Source: Paracoccus ravus (GTDB lineage Bacteria; Pseudomonadota; Alphaproteobacteria; Rhodobacterales; Rhodobacteraceae). Taken from it: a stretch of DNA of 64,000 nucleotides. This document shows positions 42,881 through 51,061 of this stretch, piece by piece (position 1 is the first letter of the stretch; each line of letters opens with the position of its first letter). A program made the translations under genes and the position numbers. Where the stretch lies: contig NZ_SDEB01000018.1 of the NCBI RefSeq assembly GCF_004522175.1, positions 21,431 to 85,430 of the forward strand, given 5' to 3'. Under the pieces are notes generated by a model, which was given only the letters and a program-made list of their open reading frames with translations, ran no database searches and was not told where the DNA came from.

Positions 42881-44149
42881 TCACTGGAACACGGCGTTCG
42901 GATTATCCAGGCTGTCCGATCCCTCGAAGGCGATCGCGTTCAACTTCAGCGCGGCAACCGCGCGTTCGATCCCCTTCGTCTGGGCCACCAGCGCATCGAC
43001 GGCAGCCATGATGGTGGCTTCGCCTTCGCTGTTGCCAGGGGCCAGCATCTGGTCATAGGCCATACCGCCTTCGGCCTTGTCGCGCAGCGCTGTAAGGGCC
43101 GCCATGCTGGCATCCAACTGGCCGCGCAGGTCCTGATCCACGGCGGCATCGGCCGCTGCGACAAGCTGCGAAATCGAGGGACCGGTCATCTTGCTGCCGT
43201 CTGTCCGGGTATATTGCCCCAGATAGACGTTCTGGATCCCCAGCCCGTCATAGTAGTGGCTGAGATGGGTCTGGTCCGAGAAGCAGTCATGCTCTTCCTC
43301 GGGATCGTTCAGCATCAGGCCCAGCTTCATCCGTTCGCCCGCCTGCTCGCCATAGGACAGGCTGCCCAGCCCGGTCAGCATCGCATTGAGCCCGGCCTTG
43401 GGATCGGCCGTCACGGCTTCGCGCGCCGCACCGCCTTCTTCCCAGTTCGCAACCATTTCCTGCAGATCGGCAATCAGCAGATCGGTCGCGGCAACCAGAT
43501 ATTGCGCGCGTCGGTCGCAGTTTCCACCGGTGCAGCCTTCGCCCTGCAGGAAATCCGTTGGGGGACGTGCGCCCGCGCCCGCCTCGGTGCCGTTCAGATC
43601 CTGGCCCCAAAGCAGGAATTCGATGGCATGGTAACCCGAAGCGACATTCGCCTCGATCCCGCCAGCCTCATGCAACTCGCCCGAGATCAAGTCGGGAGTA
43701 ATGGTGGCAGCATCCAGCGACTTGCCCGACAGTTCGAGCGTTGGATTGGCAATGACGTTCAACTGGGCGAGCTCGTTATCCTCGGCCGAAGGCGTGCCCT
43801 CGGCGACATAGTCGATCAGCCCCTCGTCCAGCGGCCAGGCGTTCACCCGACCCTCCCAATCGTCAACGATCGGGTTGCCGAAGCGATAGGCCTCGGTCTG
43901 CTGATAGGGCGCGCGGGCGGCAGTCCAGGCGGCTTTCGCGGCGGTCAGCGTTTCTGCCGACGGGGCGGCCAACAGCGCGTCGACCGCCGCCTTCAGCGCT
44001 TCCGCCGTCGTCAGGCTGTCGCCATAGGCGGCCAGCGCGATATCAGCATAATGGGCAGCGACGGTTTCCGGCGTGGCATCTGCGGTCTGCGCATTCGGCG
44101 CGGTGGCGCAGAGAAGCGAGGCCACAAGCGGAAATATGATCTGTTTCAT
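42881..44149 (-). CDS. Imelysin-family iron-regulated protein (IrpA-like)
   Basis: 422 residues from ATG 44149 with a signal peptide (MKQIIFPLVASLLCATAPNAQT). The intact imelysin motif GxHxxE is GYHAIEFLLWGQDL. WTAARAPYQQTEAYRFG and CTGGNCDRRAQYLVAATDLL are further landmarks. It is the first gene of the operon irpA-like/DUF1111/imelysin/DUF1513. The family is iron-regulated and periplasmic or outer-membrane linked. I could not identify a clear Fur or Irr box upstream. Confidence 0.92.
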   Translation of the reverse strand: MKQIIFPLVASLLCATAPNAQTADATPETVAAHYADIALAAYGDSLTTAEALKAAVDALLAAPSAETLTAAKAAWTAARAPYQQTEAYRFGNPIVDDWEGRVNAWPLDEGLIDYVAEGTPSAEDNELAQLNVIANPTLELSGKSLDAATITPDLISGELHEAGGIEANVASGYHAIEFLLWGQDLNGTEAGAGARPPTDFLQGEGCTGGNCDRRAQYLVAATDLLIADLQEMVANWEEGGAAREAVTADPKAGLNAMLTGLGSLSYGEQAGERMKLGLMLNDPEEEHDCFSDQTHLSHYYDGLGIQNVYLGQYTRTDGSKMTGPSISQLVAAADAAVDQDLRGQLDASMAALTALRDKAEGGMAYDQMLAPGNSEGEATIMAAVDALVAQTKGIERAVAALKLNAIAFEGSDSLDNPNAVFQ

Positions 44150-44722
44150 CGACGTTTTCTCGTCCTTCTGAACCGGCTTGCCGGGAGAATGAGCTTTCGA
44201 CGCGCGAATTGTCAAAACGTTTTTGTCGGAAAATTCGCCCGGCATCTCGAGATGCCGAACCAGAAGCCAACCTTGCCCGTCAGTGTCCGGCAAAAGGCCG
44301 ATCTGCCGCTGGTGTCGATTTCACGCGAGATTCCATAGGCACAAAAGTTCACATGTTGTCGTTCGCAGCGTAACGGCGCGTGAACTACGCAACCGAAACT
44401 CCAGGAACTGTCGCCCGGGAGCAGATCGACCGTATTTTCGCCCATGGGCCGCGCCTTCCGCTCATGCCGCGGGAGCGCATTTGGCAAGTATTGCTGAAGC
44501 AGGCGTCCTGCCTCTCGGATTGGGCGCGACAACCCTTTGCCGCTCGAACTCGGGTCTCGCCGCTTCGCCCCATTCCCGCTAGCCGCCGCTCAGGCACTGC
44601 GCAGCGAAATCCTCAATTGAGTGTCAGCAACGCGGACGAAGCATGGTAATCGGGCGCATCCCACACCGACGGGGTCGAGTTCAATGTAGACTGCAGATGT
44701 TTCTGCATCACAGGAGAGGCCA
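44150..44722. other. Gap between the iron cluster and IS110 debris
   Basis: About 570 bp. The first 150 bp should hold the promoter of the iron operon, but no confident box is visible. Short frames on both strands from 44380 to 44650 have no recognisable content or ribosome sites. The stretch is probably decayed sequence. Confidence 0.5.
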
Positions 44723-44875
44723 ATGGACCACTATGCCGGACTGGACGTGTCGCTTCGCTCGGTTGCGATCTGCGTCATCGACGCCCAGGGAAAAATTGTC
44801 TTCGAACGGAGCGTCTCGTTCGAGATCGCGGGTGTCGTTGGCTGTCTCGAAGCCTGCGGGCGGCCCCTGAAGCAG
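44723..44875 (+). mobile_element. IS110-family transposase N-terminal fragment
   Basis: The frame begins MDHYAGLDVSLRSVAICVID, then AQGKIVFERSVS, the start of an IS110 DEDD transposase with its first catalytic Asp. A GGAGAGG site precedes the ATG. After about 50 residues the similarity ends. Confidence 0.6.
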
Positions 44876-45018
44876 ATAATGCAGGCGTTGCAGACGATCC
44901 CTGCCGAGGATGCGCGCGCGATGCTCGAATCGATCGGCGGCTCCGAGGACATGTCGCCCATACTTGTCGAACGGACTTGGCTCGCCGAGCACCGCGCCAA
45001 GCAGCATGACTGGCCCGC

Positions 45019-45219
45019 CTATTGCGCTAAACTCCGCAGGGCGTTCGCCCTATATTCGAAGATCGGCGCGACCGCCATGGCCGGCGGCATTGCATTGGTC
45101 CTCAGACTCAGCACCTCATCTCGGCAATCACCACCCGCGGTCGCAACCGCGAGCTTGTCCTTGGACACATCAATTCCGACGTAGATCGTTGCTTGGGCTT
45201 TCGGTATGTCGTTCGCCAT
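45019..45219 (-). mobile_element. Second IS110-family transposase N-terminal fragment
   Basis: The minus strand reads MANDIPKAQATIYVGIDVSKDKLAVATAGG, an IS110 start distinct from the fragment at 44723. The remaining 35 residues are not recognisable and end in a stop at 45019. Confidence 0.5.
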
Positions 45220-45431
45220 CGCAAAAGGACGGCAATTGTCGCCCCGCGATCAGGATGCAGACTGATCTGTCATGGGCGGGCAGGTAAAAAAAGACATGCG
45301 GTCTTACGCTGCAACTCGAAAGTTGGGTTTATGGGCTGAGTAACGGTCGACAGCTGAAAGTTACCGCCCAGTACATTTTACATTACATAAATCGGATTAT
45401 ACTAAATTTAAGTATAGCGCCAAAGCTAAAA

Positions 45432-45925
45432 TGTCTCACATTGGCAATTCAGGAATGTCACAGTTCCCCGATTGAAGCAGCTGCGCCAAAATCGGAGAAC
45501 GGGCATGGGATGGGTGATGATGAGCGAGCGCGATCTGAAACGCATGTCGGTTCTGAAGGAGGTCGAGGCCGGGAGGCTGCGCGCCACCGATGCTGCGGTT
45601 TTGCTGGATCTGAGCCGACGACAGTTGCACCGCCTGCTGGCGCGCTTTCGTGTCGGTGGCGCGCCGGGGCTGGCGCATAAGGCGCGCGGCCGCAGCCCCA
45701 ACAACATGATCGATCCGGCCCGTCGCAGCGAGATCCTGGCGCTCGTCCGGGCGCAATTCGCCGATTTCGGCCCGAGTTTTGCGGCTGAGAAACTGGCCGA
45801 GTTGCATGGCATCGCGATCTCGCGCGAGACGCTGCGCAAATGGATGATCGCGGACGGGCTCTGGGCATCCCGCAAATATCGTCGACAATTGCATCAGCCG
45901 CGGCTGCGGCGCGAGGCTTTCGGAG
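45432..45925 (+). mobile_element. ISNCY copy C, 5' half, cut by IS6
   Basis: It begins with the ISNCY right end TGTCTCACATTGGCAATTCAGG. It encodes the first 135 or so residues of the transposase on the plus strand (MSERDLKRMSVLKEVEAGRL to LHQPRLRREAF), nearly identical to copy A. Homology stops exactly where the IS6 terminal repeat starts at 45926. Confidence 0.88.
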
Positions 45926-46734
45926 GGCATTGCCAACTTGTTCGGGATGGCTGCATTGGATAGGCATCCGGAATGAAAGCACCGTCCGAGATGCCGCGCT
46001 TGAAAGGCTACCGCTTTCCCCGCGCGATAGTTGCCTACGCGGTCTGGGCGTACCATCGCTTTGCGCTCAGTACGGCGGATGTCGAGGACCTGCTGGCGGA
46101 GCGCGGCGTGATCGTCAGCCGGGAAACAGTCCGGAAATGGGTCAACCGATTTGGTCGACATTTCGCCGCCTGCGTCAAGCGCGACAGGCCCGACGCCCGC
46201 GGCAAGTGGCATCTCGATGAGGTCGTCATCGCGATCCGTGGGAAGAAGCACTGGCTCTGGCGGGCCATCGACGCGGACGGTCACGTGCTCGACATTCTGG
46301 TACAGCCCCGGCGGAACGCCAGGGCTGCAAGGCGTTTTCTCAAGGGGCTGATCGGCCGGTTCGGCGCGCCGCGTGTCATCATCACCGACAAGCTGCGCAG
46401 CTACATCAAACCCATTCGCGAATTGGCGCCGGGTGCCGATCACCGAGCGCATAAAGGCCTGAACAACCGCATCGAAGGGTCCCACCGACCGACCAGAAAG
46501 CGCGAAAGGCTTATGGGAAAGTTCAAGTCACCAAGGCAGGCACAGAGGTTCCTCGCCGCGCATGACCAGATAAACACGATCTTCCGGCCGCGCCGCTATC
46601 GCCTCTCCGCCACATCCTATCGCCACGCCAGATCCGATGCCCATGAACTGTGGGCCGGATACGCCCTTGAAATGACCGCCTGAAAAACACCGCTCAGGCC
46701 GAATTCGCGCGCATCAAAACAAGTTGGCAATCCC
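45926..46734. mobile_element. IS6-family insertion sequence
   Basis: Terminal repeats GGCATTGCCAACTTGTT (45926) and GGGATTGCCAACTTGTT (minus strand, ending at 46734) differ by one base. The 809-bp length is typical of IS6. No 8-bp target duplication is visible, and the other half of ISNCY copy C is absent, so a deletion or cointegrate event has removed the right flank. Confidence 0.9.
45973..46683 (+). CDS. IS6-family transposase
   Basis: 236 residues. The N-terminal HTH includes YRFPRAIVAYAVWAYHRFAL, then STADVEDLLAERGVIVSRETVRKW. The DDE core is GKWHLDEVVIAIRGKKHWLWRAID (Asp), VIITDKLRSYI (Asp) and NNRIEGSHRPTRKRERLM (Glu). It looks intact and capable of cointegrate formation with other IS6 copies. 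Confidence 0.95.
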   Translation: MKAPSEMPRLKGYRFPRAIVAYAVWAYHRFALSTADVEDLLAERGVIVSRETVRKWVNRFGRHFAACVKRDRPDARGKWHLDEVVIAIRGKKHWLWRAIDADGHVLDILVQPRRNARAARRFLKGLIGRFGAPRVIITDKLRSYIKPIRELAPGADHRAHKGLNNRIEGSHRPTRKRERLMGKFKSPRQAQRFLAAHDQINTIFRPRRYRLSATSYRHARSDAHELWAGYALEMTA

Positions 46735-47039
46735 TGCTTCGTTAGCGTTGTCACAAACCGGCGAAGGGCTCAAGGAACGATAAGATGTTTCGTGCCCGTC
46801 GCCTTCCTCGCTGCGGTACGGCTGAGCGACCGTTTCCACGCATACGTCAGTGCGGCAATTGTCATGGTCGACCATCTGCAATGGGCCGACTTTACCCTGA
46901 CCTCCGATCCGGGAAATGTCGCCTACTGTCGAGACTGCCTGAAGCAACTCGTAGGCCGCGCTCCAATGAGCGATAGGACGACCTTCCATAAATCGTAATT
47001 TGCGGTTATTTTGAGTTATAGAATGGAGGTCTATCGCTC
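46735..47039. promoter_or_regulatory. Upstream region of the fic gene with an inverted repeat
   Basis: GAGCGATAG (46968-46976) and CTATCGCTC (47031-47039) form 9-bp arms that bracket a TATAGAAT -10-like element and a GGAGG ribosome site just before the ATG at 47040. The right arm touches the start codon. It may be an operator or an mRNA hairpin that limits translation. The first 230 bp hold no convincing gene. Confidence 0.4.
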
Positions 47040-48161
47040 ATGCTTTGGAACTGGACGCAGGCCAGATGGCCTCATTTTGCTTATGATGCGGCCGCGATGG
47101 AAGCTCTCGAAAGGCAGTTCCTGCTGACCTCCGGCGAGATTCTGGGCGCGGTCAAGCATGTCGGGGGCGATGACCGCAACCGGTTGCGGATCGAGCTTCT
47201 GAGCGAAGAGGCGATGCGGACGAGCGTGATCGAAGGTGAGATCCTGGATCGTTCGAGCGTCCAGTCGTCGCTACGCCGGCACTTCGGACTCGCACCCGAC
47301 AATTATCAGCCAAGACCTCGTGAGCAAGGCATCAGCGAAATGATGGTTGATGTCTATTCAGAATTCGCAGCTCCCCTCGCTCACGAAACGCTCTGGCGCT
47401 GGCACGGCATGCTATTGTCACATGATCGTGGTCTGGACGCGATCGGTGCCTATCGCTGGCATGACGAGGCGATGCAGATCGTCTCTGGCCGCGCCGAGCG
47501 GCCGATCATTCACTTCGAGGCCCCGCCTTCGCGTCAAGTGGCCCGCGAAATGGAAACCCTCATCGAATGGTTCAATCGGACAGGCCCAGAGGGGAAAAGC
47601 CCCCTGCCCGCATTGACACGCGCGGGTCTTGCGCACCTCTATTTCGAGAGCGTCCATCCCTTCGAGGATGGCAATGGGCGTATCGGCCGGGCTTTGGCGG
47701 AAAAATCGCTGGCGCAAAGCATTGGCCAGCCAAGCCTGATCGCACTCGCCTATACGATAGAGCGAGACAGGAAGAACTATTACGGGCAATTGGAGACCCA
47801 TCAAAAGATGCTGGAGGTCACCGACTGGCTGGTCTGGTTCGGGCAGACGGTTCTCGAGGCCCAACGCGTCACCCTCGATCGTGTCGGCTTCTTTATTGCG
47901 AAGGCCCGTTTCTACGACTTGTATCGGGACCAGATGAATTATCGCCAAACCAAGGCGATCGAGCGCATGTTCCGCGAAGGTCCGTCCGGGTTTCAAGGGG
48001 GGCTTAGCGCCGAAAAATACCTTTCCATCACCGGAACCTCTCGTGCCACCGCCACCCGCGACCTCCATGATCTGGTCGAGCAAGGCGCTTTGTTTCGCAC
48101 CGGCGAACGTCGGCATACACGCTATTGGCTGAACCTCCCCGACATAACCAAACTGGCATAA
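47040..48161 (+). CDS. Fic-family AMP-transferase, class II (DUF4172 N-terminus)
   Basis: 373 residues. The N-terminal helical region carries the inhibitory motif (S/T)xxxE(G/N) as T61-SVI-E65-G66 (RTSVIEGEIL), defining class II Fic proteins. The Fic core holds HPFEDGNGRIGR with catalytic His206 and the phosphate-binding Gly-Asn-Gly. The C-terminus is a winged-helix-like region (EKYLSITGTSRATATRDLHDLVEQGAL) that may bind DNA. Fic enzymes AMPylate target proteins and the N-terminal Glu blocks ATP until relieved. The DNA-binding tail suggests autoregulation. Targets are unknown. Confidence 0.93.
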   Translation: MLWNWTQARWPHFAYDAAAMEALERQFLLTSGEILGAVKHVGGDDRNRLRIELLSEEAMRTSVIEGEILDRSSVQSSLRRHFGLAPDNYQPRPREQGISEMMVDVYSEFAAPLAHETLWRWHGMLLSHDRGLDAIGAYRWHDEAMQIVSGRAERPIIHFEAPPSRQVAREMETLIEWFNRTGPEGKSPLPALTRAGLAHLYFESVHPFEDGNGRIGRALAEKSLAQSIGQPSLIALAYTIERDRKNYYGQLETHQKMLEVTDWLVWFGQTVLEAQRVTLDRVGFFIAKARFYDLYRDQMNYRQTKAIERMFREGPSGFQGGLSAEKYLSITGTSRATATRDLHDLVEQGALFRTGERRHTRYWLNLPDITKLA

Positions 48162-48168
48162 GAGTCGG

Positions 48169-48411
48169 TCAGCACCCGCCCTCCTCCGAAATCACCGCAT
48201 TCAGGATCTCGACCACGATGCCGAGAAATCGTTCCGGATCGTCGAGGGCATTGCTGGCCAGGAGCAGCGGCATGGCGCGGACGGTCAGCAATTCACCGTC
48301 CTCGCCGCGCCGGAGCGCCGCTTGGAAATAGACCGCGAGCTGCACCTTGCCGGCTTTCGTCCGATAGGCCGGCTTGACGAAAAAACCAGTTGAATGCCGC
48401 GGATCGCTCAC
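48169..48411 (-). CDS. Small plasmid-backbone hypothetical protein
   Basis: 80 residues: MSDPRHSTGFFVKPAYRTKA, then a strand-rich middle (KVQLAVYFQAAL, GELLTVRAMPLLLASNAL) and the acidic end EILNAVISEEGGC. No family is recognised. Its start overlaps the stop of the gene before it (ATGA), so it is the last of three coupled genes starting with repC at 49909. The composition looks genuine. Confidence 0.6.
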   Translation of the reverse strand: MSDPRHSTGFFVKPAYRTKAGKVQLAVYFQAALRRGEDGELLTVRAMPLLLASNALDDPERFLGIVVEILNAVISEEGGC

Positions 48412-48743
48412 GGCTCCTGCCCCACCGCGGCCTTGGATCTGAGCCCCAGCCGATCGAGGCGATCAAGGAATAAGCGGCGCCGTTCCGAGACCTGCTGCGC
48501 CCGTTCGAATTCGGTGTGGCGGGTGGCGTCCATGCAGGCGAAATATTCCGAGCTCGCGGAAAAATAGCGCTCGAAGTCTTCAGCGACCAGATCGGCATAT
48601 TGGGCCAGAGACGTGTCATCCTCAGGCACAAACGGTTCTTCGGGAGGCAGGCAGTTGCCTGTGATCCCAGCCCCCTGCCCGAGCGCCGGAAAAGACCAGA
48701 GGGATGAGACCAGAACCCACATCAGAACACGTGTCCGAATCAT
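48408..48743 (-). CDS. Secreted hypothetical protein coupled to the solo repC
   Basis: 111 residues from ATG 48743, overlapping the repC stop (ATGA). A signal peptide (MIRTRVLMWVLVSSLWSFPALGQ) precedes a short domain with CLPPEEPFVPEDD and a charged helical end (FERAQQVSERRRLFLDRLDRLG), including Cys pairs. It is likely periplasmic. No family is recognised. Genes of this kind often accompany T4SS plasmids, so a transfer-related role is possible. Confidence 0.6.
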   Translation of the reverse strand: MIRTRVLMWVLVSSLWSFPALGQGAGITGNCLPPEEPFVPEDDTSLAQYADLVAEDFERYFSASSEYFACMDATRHTEFERAQQVSERRRLFLDRLDRLGLRSKAAVGQEP

Positions 48744-49909
48744 GTCACGGCCCGCTTGCGCCGCAGCAAGCCTTTCAGCGCGCCGGAGAGGTTGAACGCG
48801 CCCAACCGGTCCTGCGCGGCAAAGCCACGCAGCATGGCGCCTGGGGCACGGATCGGCGCGGTTGGGTGGTCCCGGTTCGCCTCGATCAACAGCACCGCAA
48901 GTGATGTGCGAAGCGACCCGAGCTGGTCCAGCGCTTCCTCCCAAGCAGAATCTGTGATGCCGAGGTCACGCAGCAACATGATTGCCGTACTGCGCAAGGC
49001 GCGTTCGGTGATCGCGCCGGTCGGGCAAAGCGCCTCAAGGCAGAAGCGGAAATCAGGTCCCGCCATCTCTTTGACAATCTCGGGAGTGATCCAGCTCAGA
49101 TCATCGCCTTTGTCTTCCTCAGCATTGCCATTGGTTGAGGGTCGGCATGTATCCGGCGGGGGCGTTGTCCGACGTGTATCCACCCTTACAAGATTCTTTG
49201 GAGTTGTATTTCCTATTGCCGGAAGTTCGGCTTCCGCCATGGCGGAAGTTTCTGCGCAACACGCGAAGCAGGCACGCACCTCGGCGGCCACCGCGTCAAT
49301 CTCAGCGAGATGGCGCGCCAGATCTTCGGAGCAACGGAAACCGGCATAGCGACGCGGCCAAGCAGTGAAGCGGCGCAACAATTCCGGCAGCGCGGCATGC
49401 TGCGGATCTCGCTCAAGCAGCTGCTCGATCGCCTGCTTGGCATCGCGCTTGGCAGCTGAGCATTCGAGCCGCAGCACAGAAATGCGATGCGCCTCCTCGC
49501 GATGCTCGGCATCCAAGGCCAGAAGCAGCCCGAGATTTTCCAGAAGCGGCCTAAAGTTGATCCCGAGCCGCCGACCATGCGAGAGTTGTCGACCAGAGCG
49601 CCGACCATTGGCGGCGGTATCGATCCGAATGAACCCATGCTCTTCCAACCCCTTCTCATGCAGGCGCAAGGTTCGATCGCTGATGCCGAGATCGCGCGCC
49701 AGATCCTGCTGGGCGCGGAAACAGACCGGATCGCAGCCAGGATCGCACCAATCTGCCGGCGCGGTCTGACGCATCATCCGCAAGAGCACCGCACGGCGGG
49801 CAGCGCCAAGACCGAGATACCGGGCCAGACGTTCAACGAGTTCGATGACATGGCTGAGTGTCATGCCTTCGGGCAGTACCGGGTGCGTCACTCGGGCGAT
49901 TGCGTTCAT
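48740..49909 (-). CDS. repC: Stand-alone RepC-type replication initiator
   Basis: 389 residues from ATG 49909 (MNAIARVTHPVLPEGMTLSH). The N-terminal replication domain holds LGLGAARRAVLLRMMRQTAP, CFRAQQDLARDLGISDRTLRLHEKGLEEHGFI and GRRLGINFRPLLE. The C-terminal RepC domain holds WITPEIVKEMAGPDFRFCL and ILEANRD-like residues before AMLRGFAAQDRLGAFNLSGAL. It differs strongly from the RepC at 13.4 kb. No repA or repB lies beside it. It overlaps the next gene by 4 bp. A convergent antisense RNA candidate lies in its leader at about 50.02-50.10 kb. It therefore looks like a second complete initiation module. Confidence 0.87.
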   Translation of the reverse strand: MNAIARVTHPVLPEGMTLSHVIELVERLARYLGLGAARRAVLLRMMRQTAPADWCDPGCDPVCFRAQQDLARDLGISDRTLRLHEKGLEEHGFIRIDTAANGRRSGRQLSHGRRLGINFRPLLENLGLLLALDAEHREEAHRISVLRLECSAAKRDAKQAIEQLLERDPQHAALPELLRRFTAWPRRYAGFRCSEDLARHLAEIDAVAAEVRACFACCAETSAMAEAELPAIGNTTPKNLVRVDTRRTTPPPDTCRPSTNGNAEEDKGDDLSWITPEIVKEMAGPDFRFCLEALCPTGAITERALRSTAIMLLRDLGITDSAWEEALDQLGSLRTSLAVLLIEANRDHPTAPIRAPGAMLRGFAAQDRLGAFNLSGALKGLLRRKRAVT

Positions 49910-50020
49910 GATATTCTGCTCCTCATTTTCGAGGCGCAGGGCCGCAGGCAAGCCGGATCCATTCGCAAAAGCTGCGGCTTTGGTCTTGAATCCGTGGGAA
50001 AAGCAGGTGATTATGCCGTT

Positions 50021-50104
50021 GTGTAATGACGGCGATGCAGGAGCTCTACACCTGCGTTACCTTGCAAATCCCCTCGTGCGGTCCCCGCGCGGGGGTTTTT
50101 TGTT
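50021..50104 (+). ncRNA. Candidate antisense ctRNA of the solo repC module
   Basis: The plus strand, opposite to repC, carries TTGAAT (49986-49991), a 17-bp spacer and GATTAT (50009-50014), then a strong terminator at 50082-50107. The predicted RNA is about 85 nt and antisense to the repC leader. This is the layout of ctRNAs that set copy number and incompatibility in RepC plasmids. The RNA ends are inferred. Confidence 0.55.
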
Positions 50105-50107
50105 TTT
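50082..50107 (+). terminator. Rho-independent terminator of the ctRNA candidate
   Basis: CCCCGC/GCGGGG arms (50083-50094) are followed directly by a run of T (GTTTTTTGTTTTT) on the plus strand. There is no T-run on the other strand, so it serves plus-strand transcription. Confidence 0.8.
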
Positions 50108-50128
50108 GTGGGGTCTGCTTGTTTGCGT

Positions 50129-50719
50129 TCAGTAGCGGATCCATTCCTCCGAATAATTGCCCTGATGGTCGCGCCAGCGCAGCAGCATGCCGCGCCAGAG
50201 CCGGACCGAGCCGAGCTCGGCCAGAACGGCATTTTTTGAGACCCCGCTGGCGGCATAGACCCAATCCGGTGCCTCGCGCATCCGGATCGCGATCCAGCTG
50301 AAATTGCCTTGCGCGTCATAATGGCCGAGGCGCGAGCGGTCGGTGACATAGGTCGTGCCGTCATGACGGCGCTGGCTGTAGATGATGTGATAAAGCTCAA
50401 TGCCGTCGCGATAACGCGCAACTTCGGGCGGGATCGCCTGCATTGGAACCGCAGCGGAGCCGGAGAATGGGGCTCCCATCGGGCAGCGCCAAAGCTGCAA
50501 GGGCGGCTCGACTGGCCAGGGCGTCACCCGCCGGATCATCTCGGCCTTGGCGGCCGCGCATTCCGCCGAGGCGGGAAAGCCGCCCGCGAGGCAAAGCAGG
50601 ATGGCACAATCGATCGGATAGGCCTTGGCAGGCGGCGCGCTCAGAGAAAGCGCGGCAAGACCCGCAGCCCAAACTATTCTGCGACGGGTTCTCGAAATCT
50701 GTCCGGGAGCGTTTGACAT
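50129..50719 (-). CDS. Exported hypothetical protein upstream of repC
   Basis: 196 residues with a signal peptide (TRRRIVWAAGLAALSLSAPPAKA) and four Cys in the mature part (DCAILLCLAGGFPASAECA, LWRCPMGAP). The end is Trp- and Tyr-rich (RLWRGMLLRWRDHQGNYSEEW). It is probably periplasmic. I recall similar proteins near VirB operons of Rhodobacteraceae plasmids, but no named family is recognised. Confidence 0.65.
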   Translation of the reverse strand: MSNAPGQISRTRRRIVWAAGLAALSLSAPPAKAYPIDCAILLCLAGGFPASAECAAAKAEMIRRVTPWPVEPPLQLWRCPMGAPFSGSAAVPMQAIPPEVARYRDGIELYHIIYSQRRHDGTTYVTDRSRLGHYDAQGNFSWIAIRMREAPDWVYAASGVSKNAVLAELGSVRLWRGMLLRWRDHQGNYSEEWIRY

Positions 50720-50771
50720 ATCTGCAATCCATGACTGATTTGCAAATATGTACAGAGCGAATATCGCGAGA

Positions 50772-50963
50772 TCAACCCAAGGTAAGCGCGACGGGCGTGA
50801 CGGCCGGCAAATCGGCGCGCGGATCGAAGCTCATGCCTTCCGGAAGTTCCAGAACCGAGAGCTCACCGGTATTCCAGGAATAGAGCCAGACCTGGCTCTC
50901 TGCGCTGCCAAGCCCTTGCACAGGCTGGGCAATGCGGCGCTGGTCTTGGTTGGTCGTGGCCAT
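50772..50963 (-). CDS. Small hypothetical protein
   Basis: 63 residues from ATG 50963, with an AAAGGGA site 7 nt upstream (ATG 50984 would add seven residues). The sequence includes VWLYSWNTGELSVLELPEGM, then SFDPRADLPAVTPVALTLG, a plausible small beta-rich protein. It lies between the LuxR-type gene and the exported protein gene on the same strand. No family is recognised. Confidence 0.5.
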   Translation of the reverse strand: MATTNQDQRRIAQPVQGLGSAESQVWLYSWNTGELSVLELPEGMSFDPRADLPAVTPVALTLG

Positions 50964-51061
50964 GGCGGCGTCCCTTTCATTCACTCTCGGAACTTCTTGC
51001 GCCTACCTGACCTAAAATAAAGCCCCAACTGTTAAACTGGCCAATTGGGCTGGCTAATCAG

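Noticed and set aside
42755..44338. 527-codon plus-strand open frame opposite the first imelysin gene
   Set aside because: The minus strand carries a complete imelysin with signal peptide; this frame has no family features.
44380..44649. Possible 89-codon gene after the iron cluster
   Set aside because: There is no ribosome site and no recognisable content, and another frame is open on the opposite strand.
46792..46998. Possible 68-codon gene before fic
   Set aside because: Weak start context and no family features; several frames overlap the same bases.
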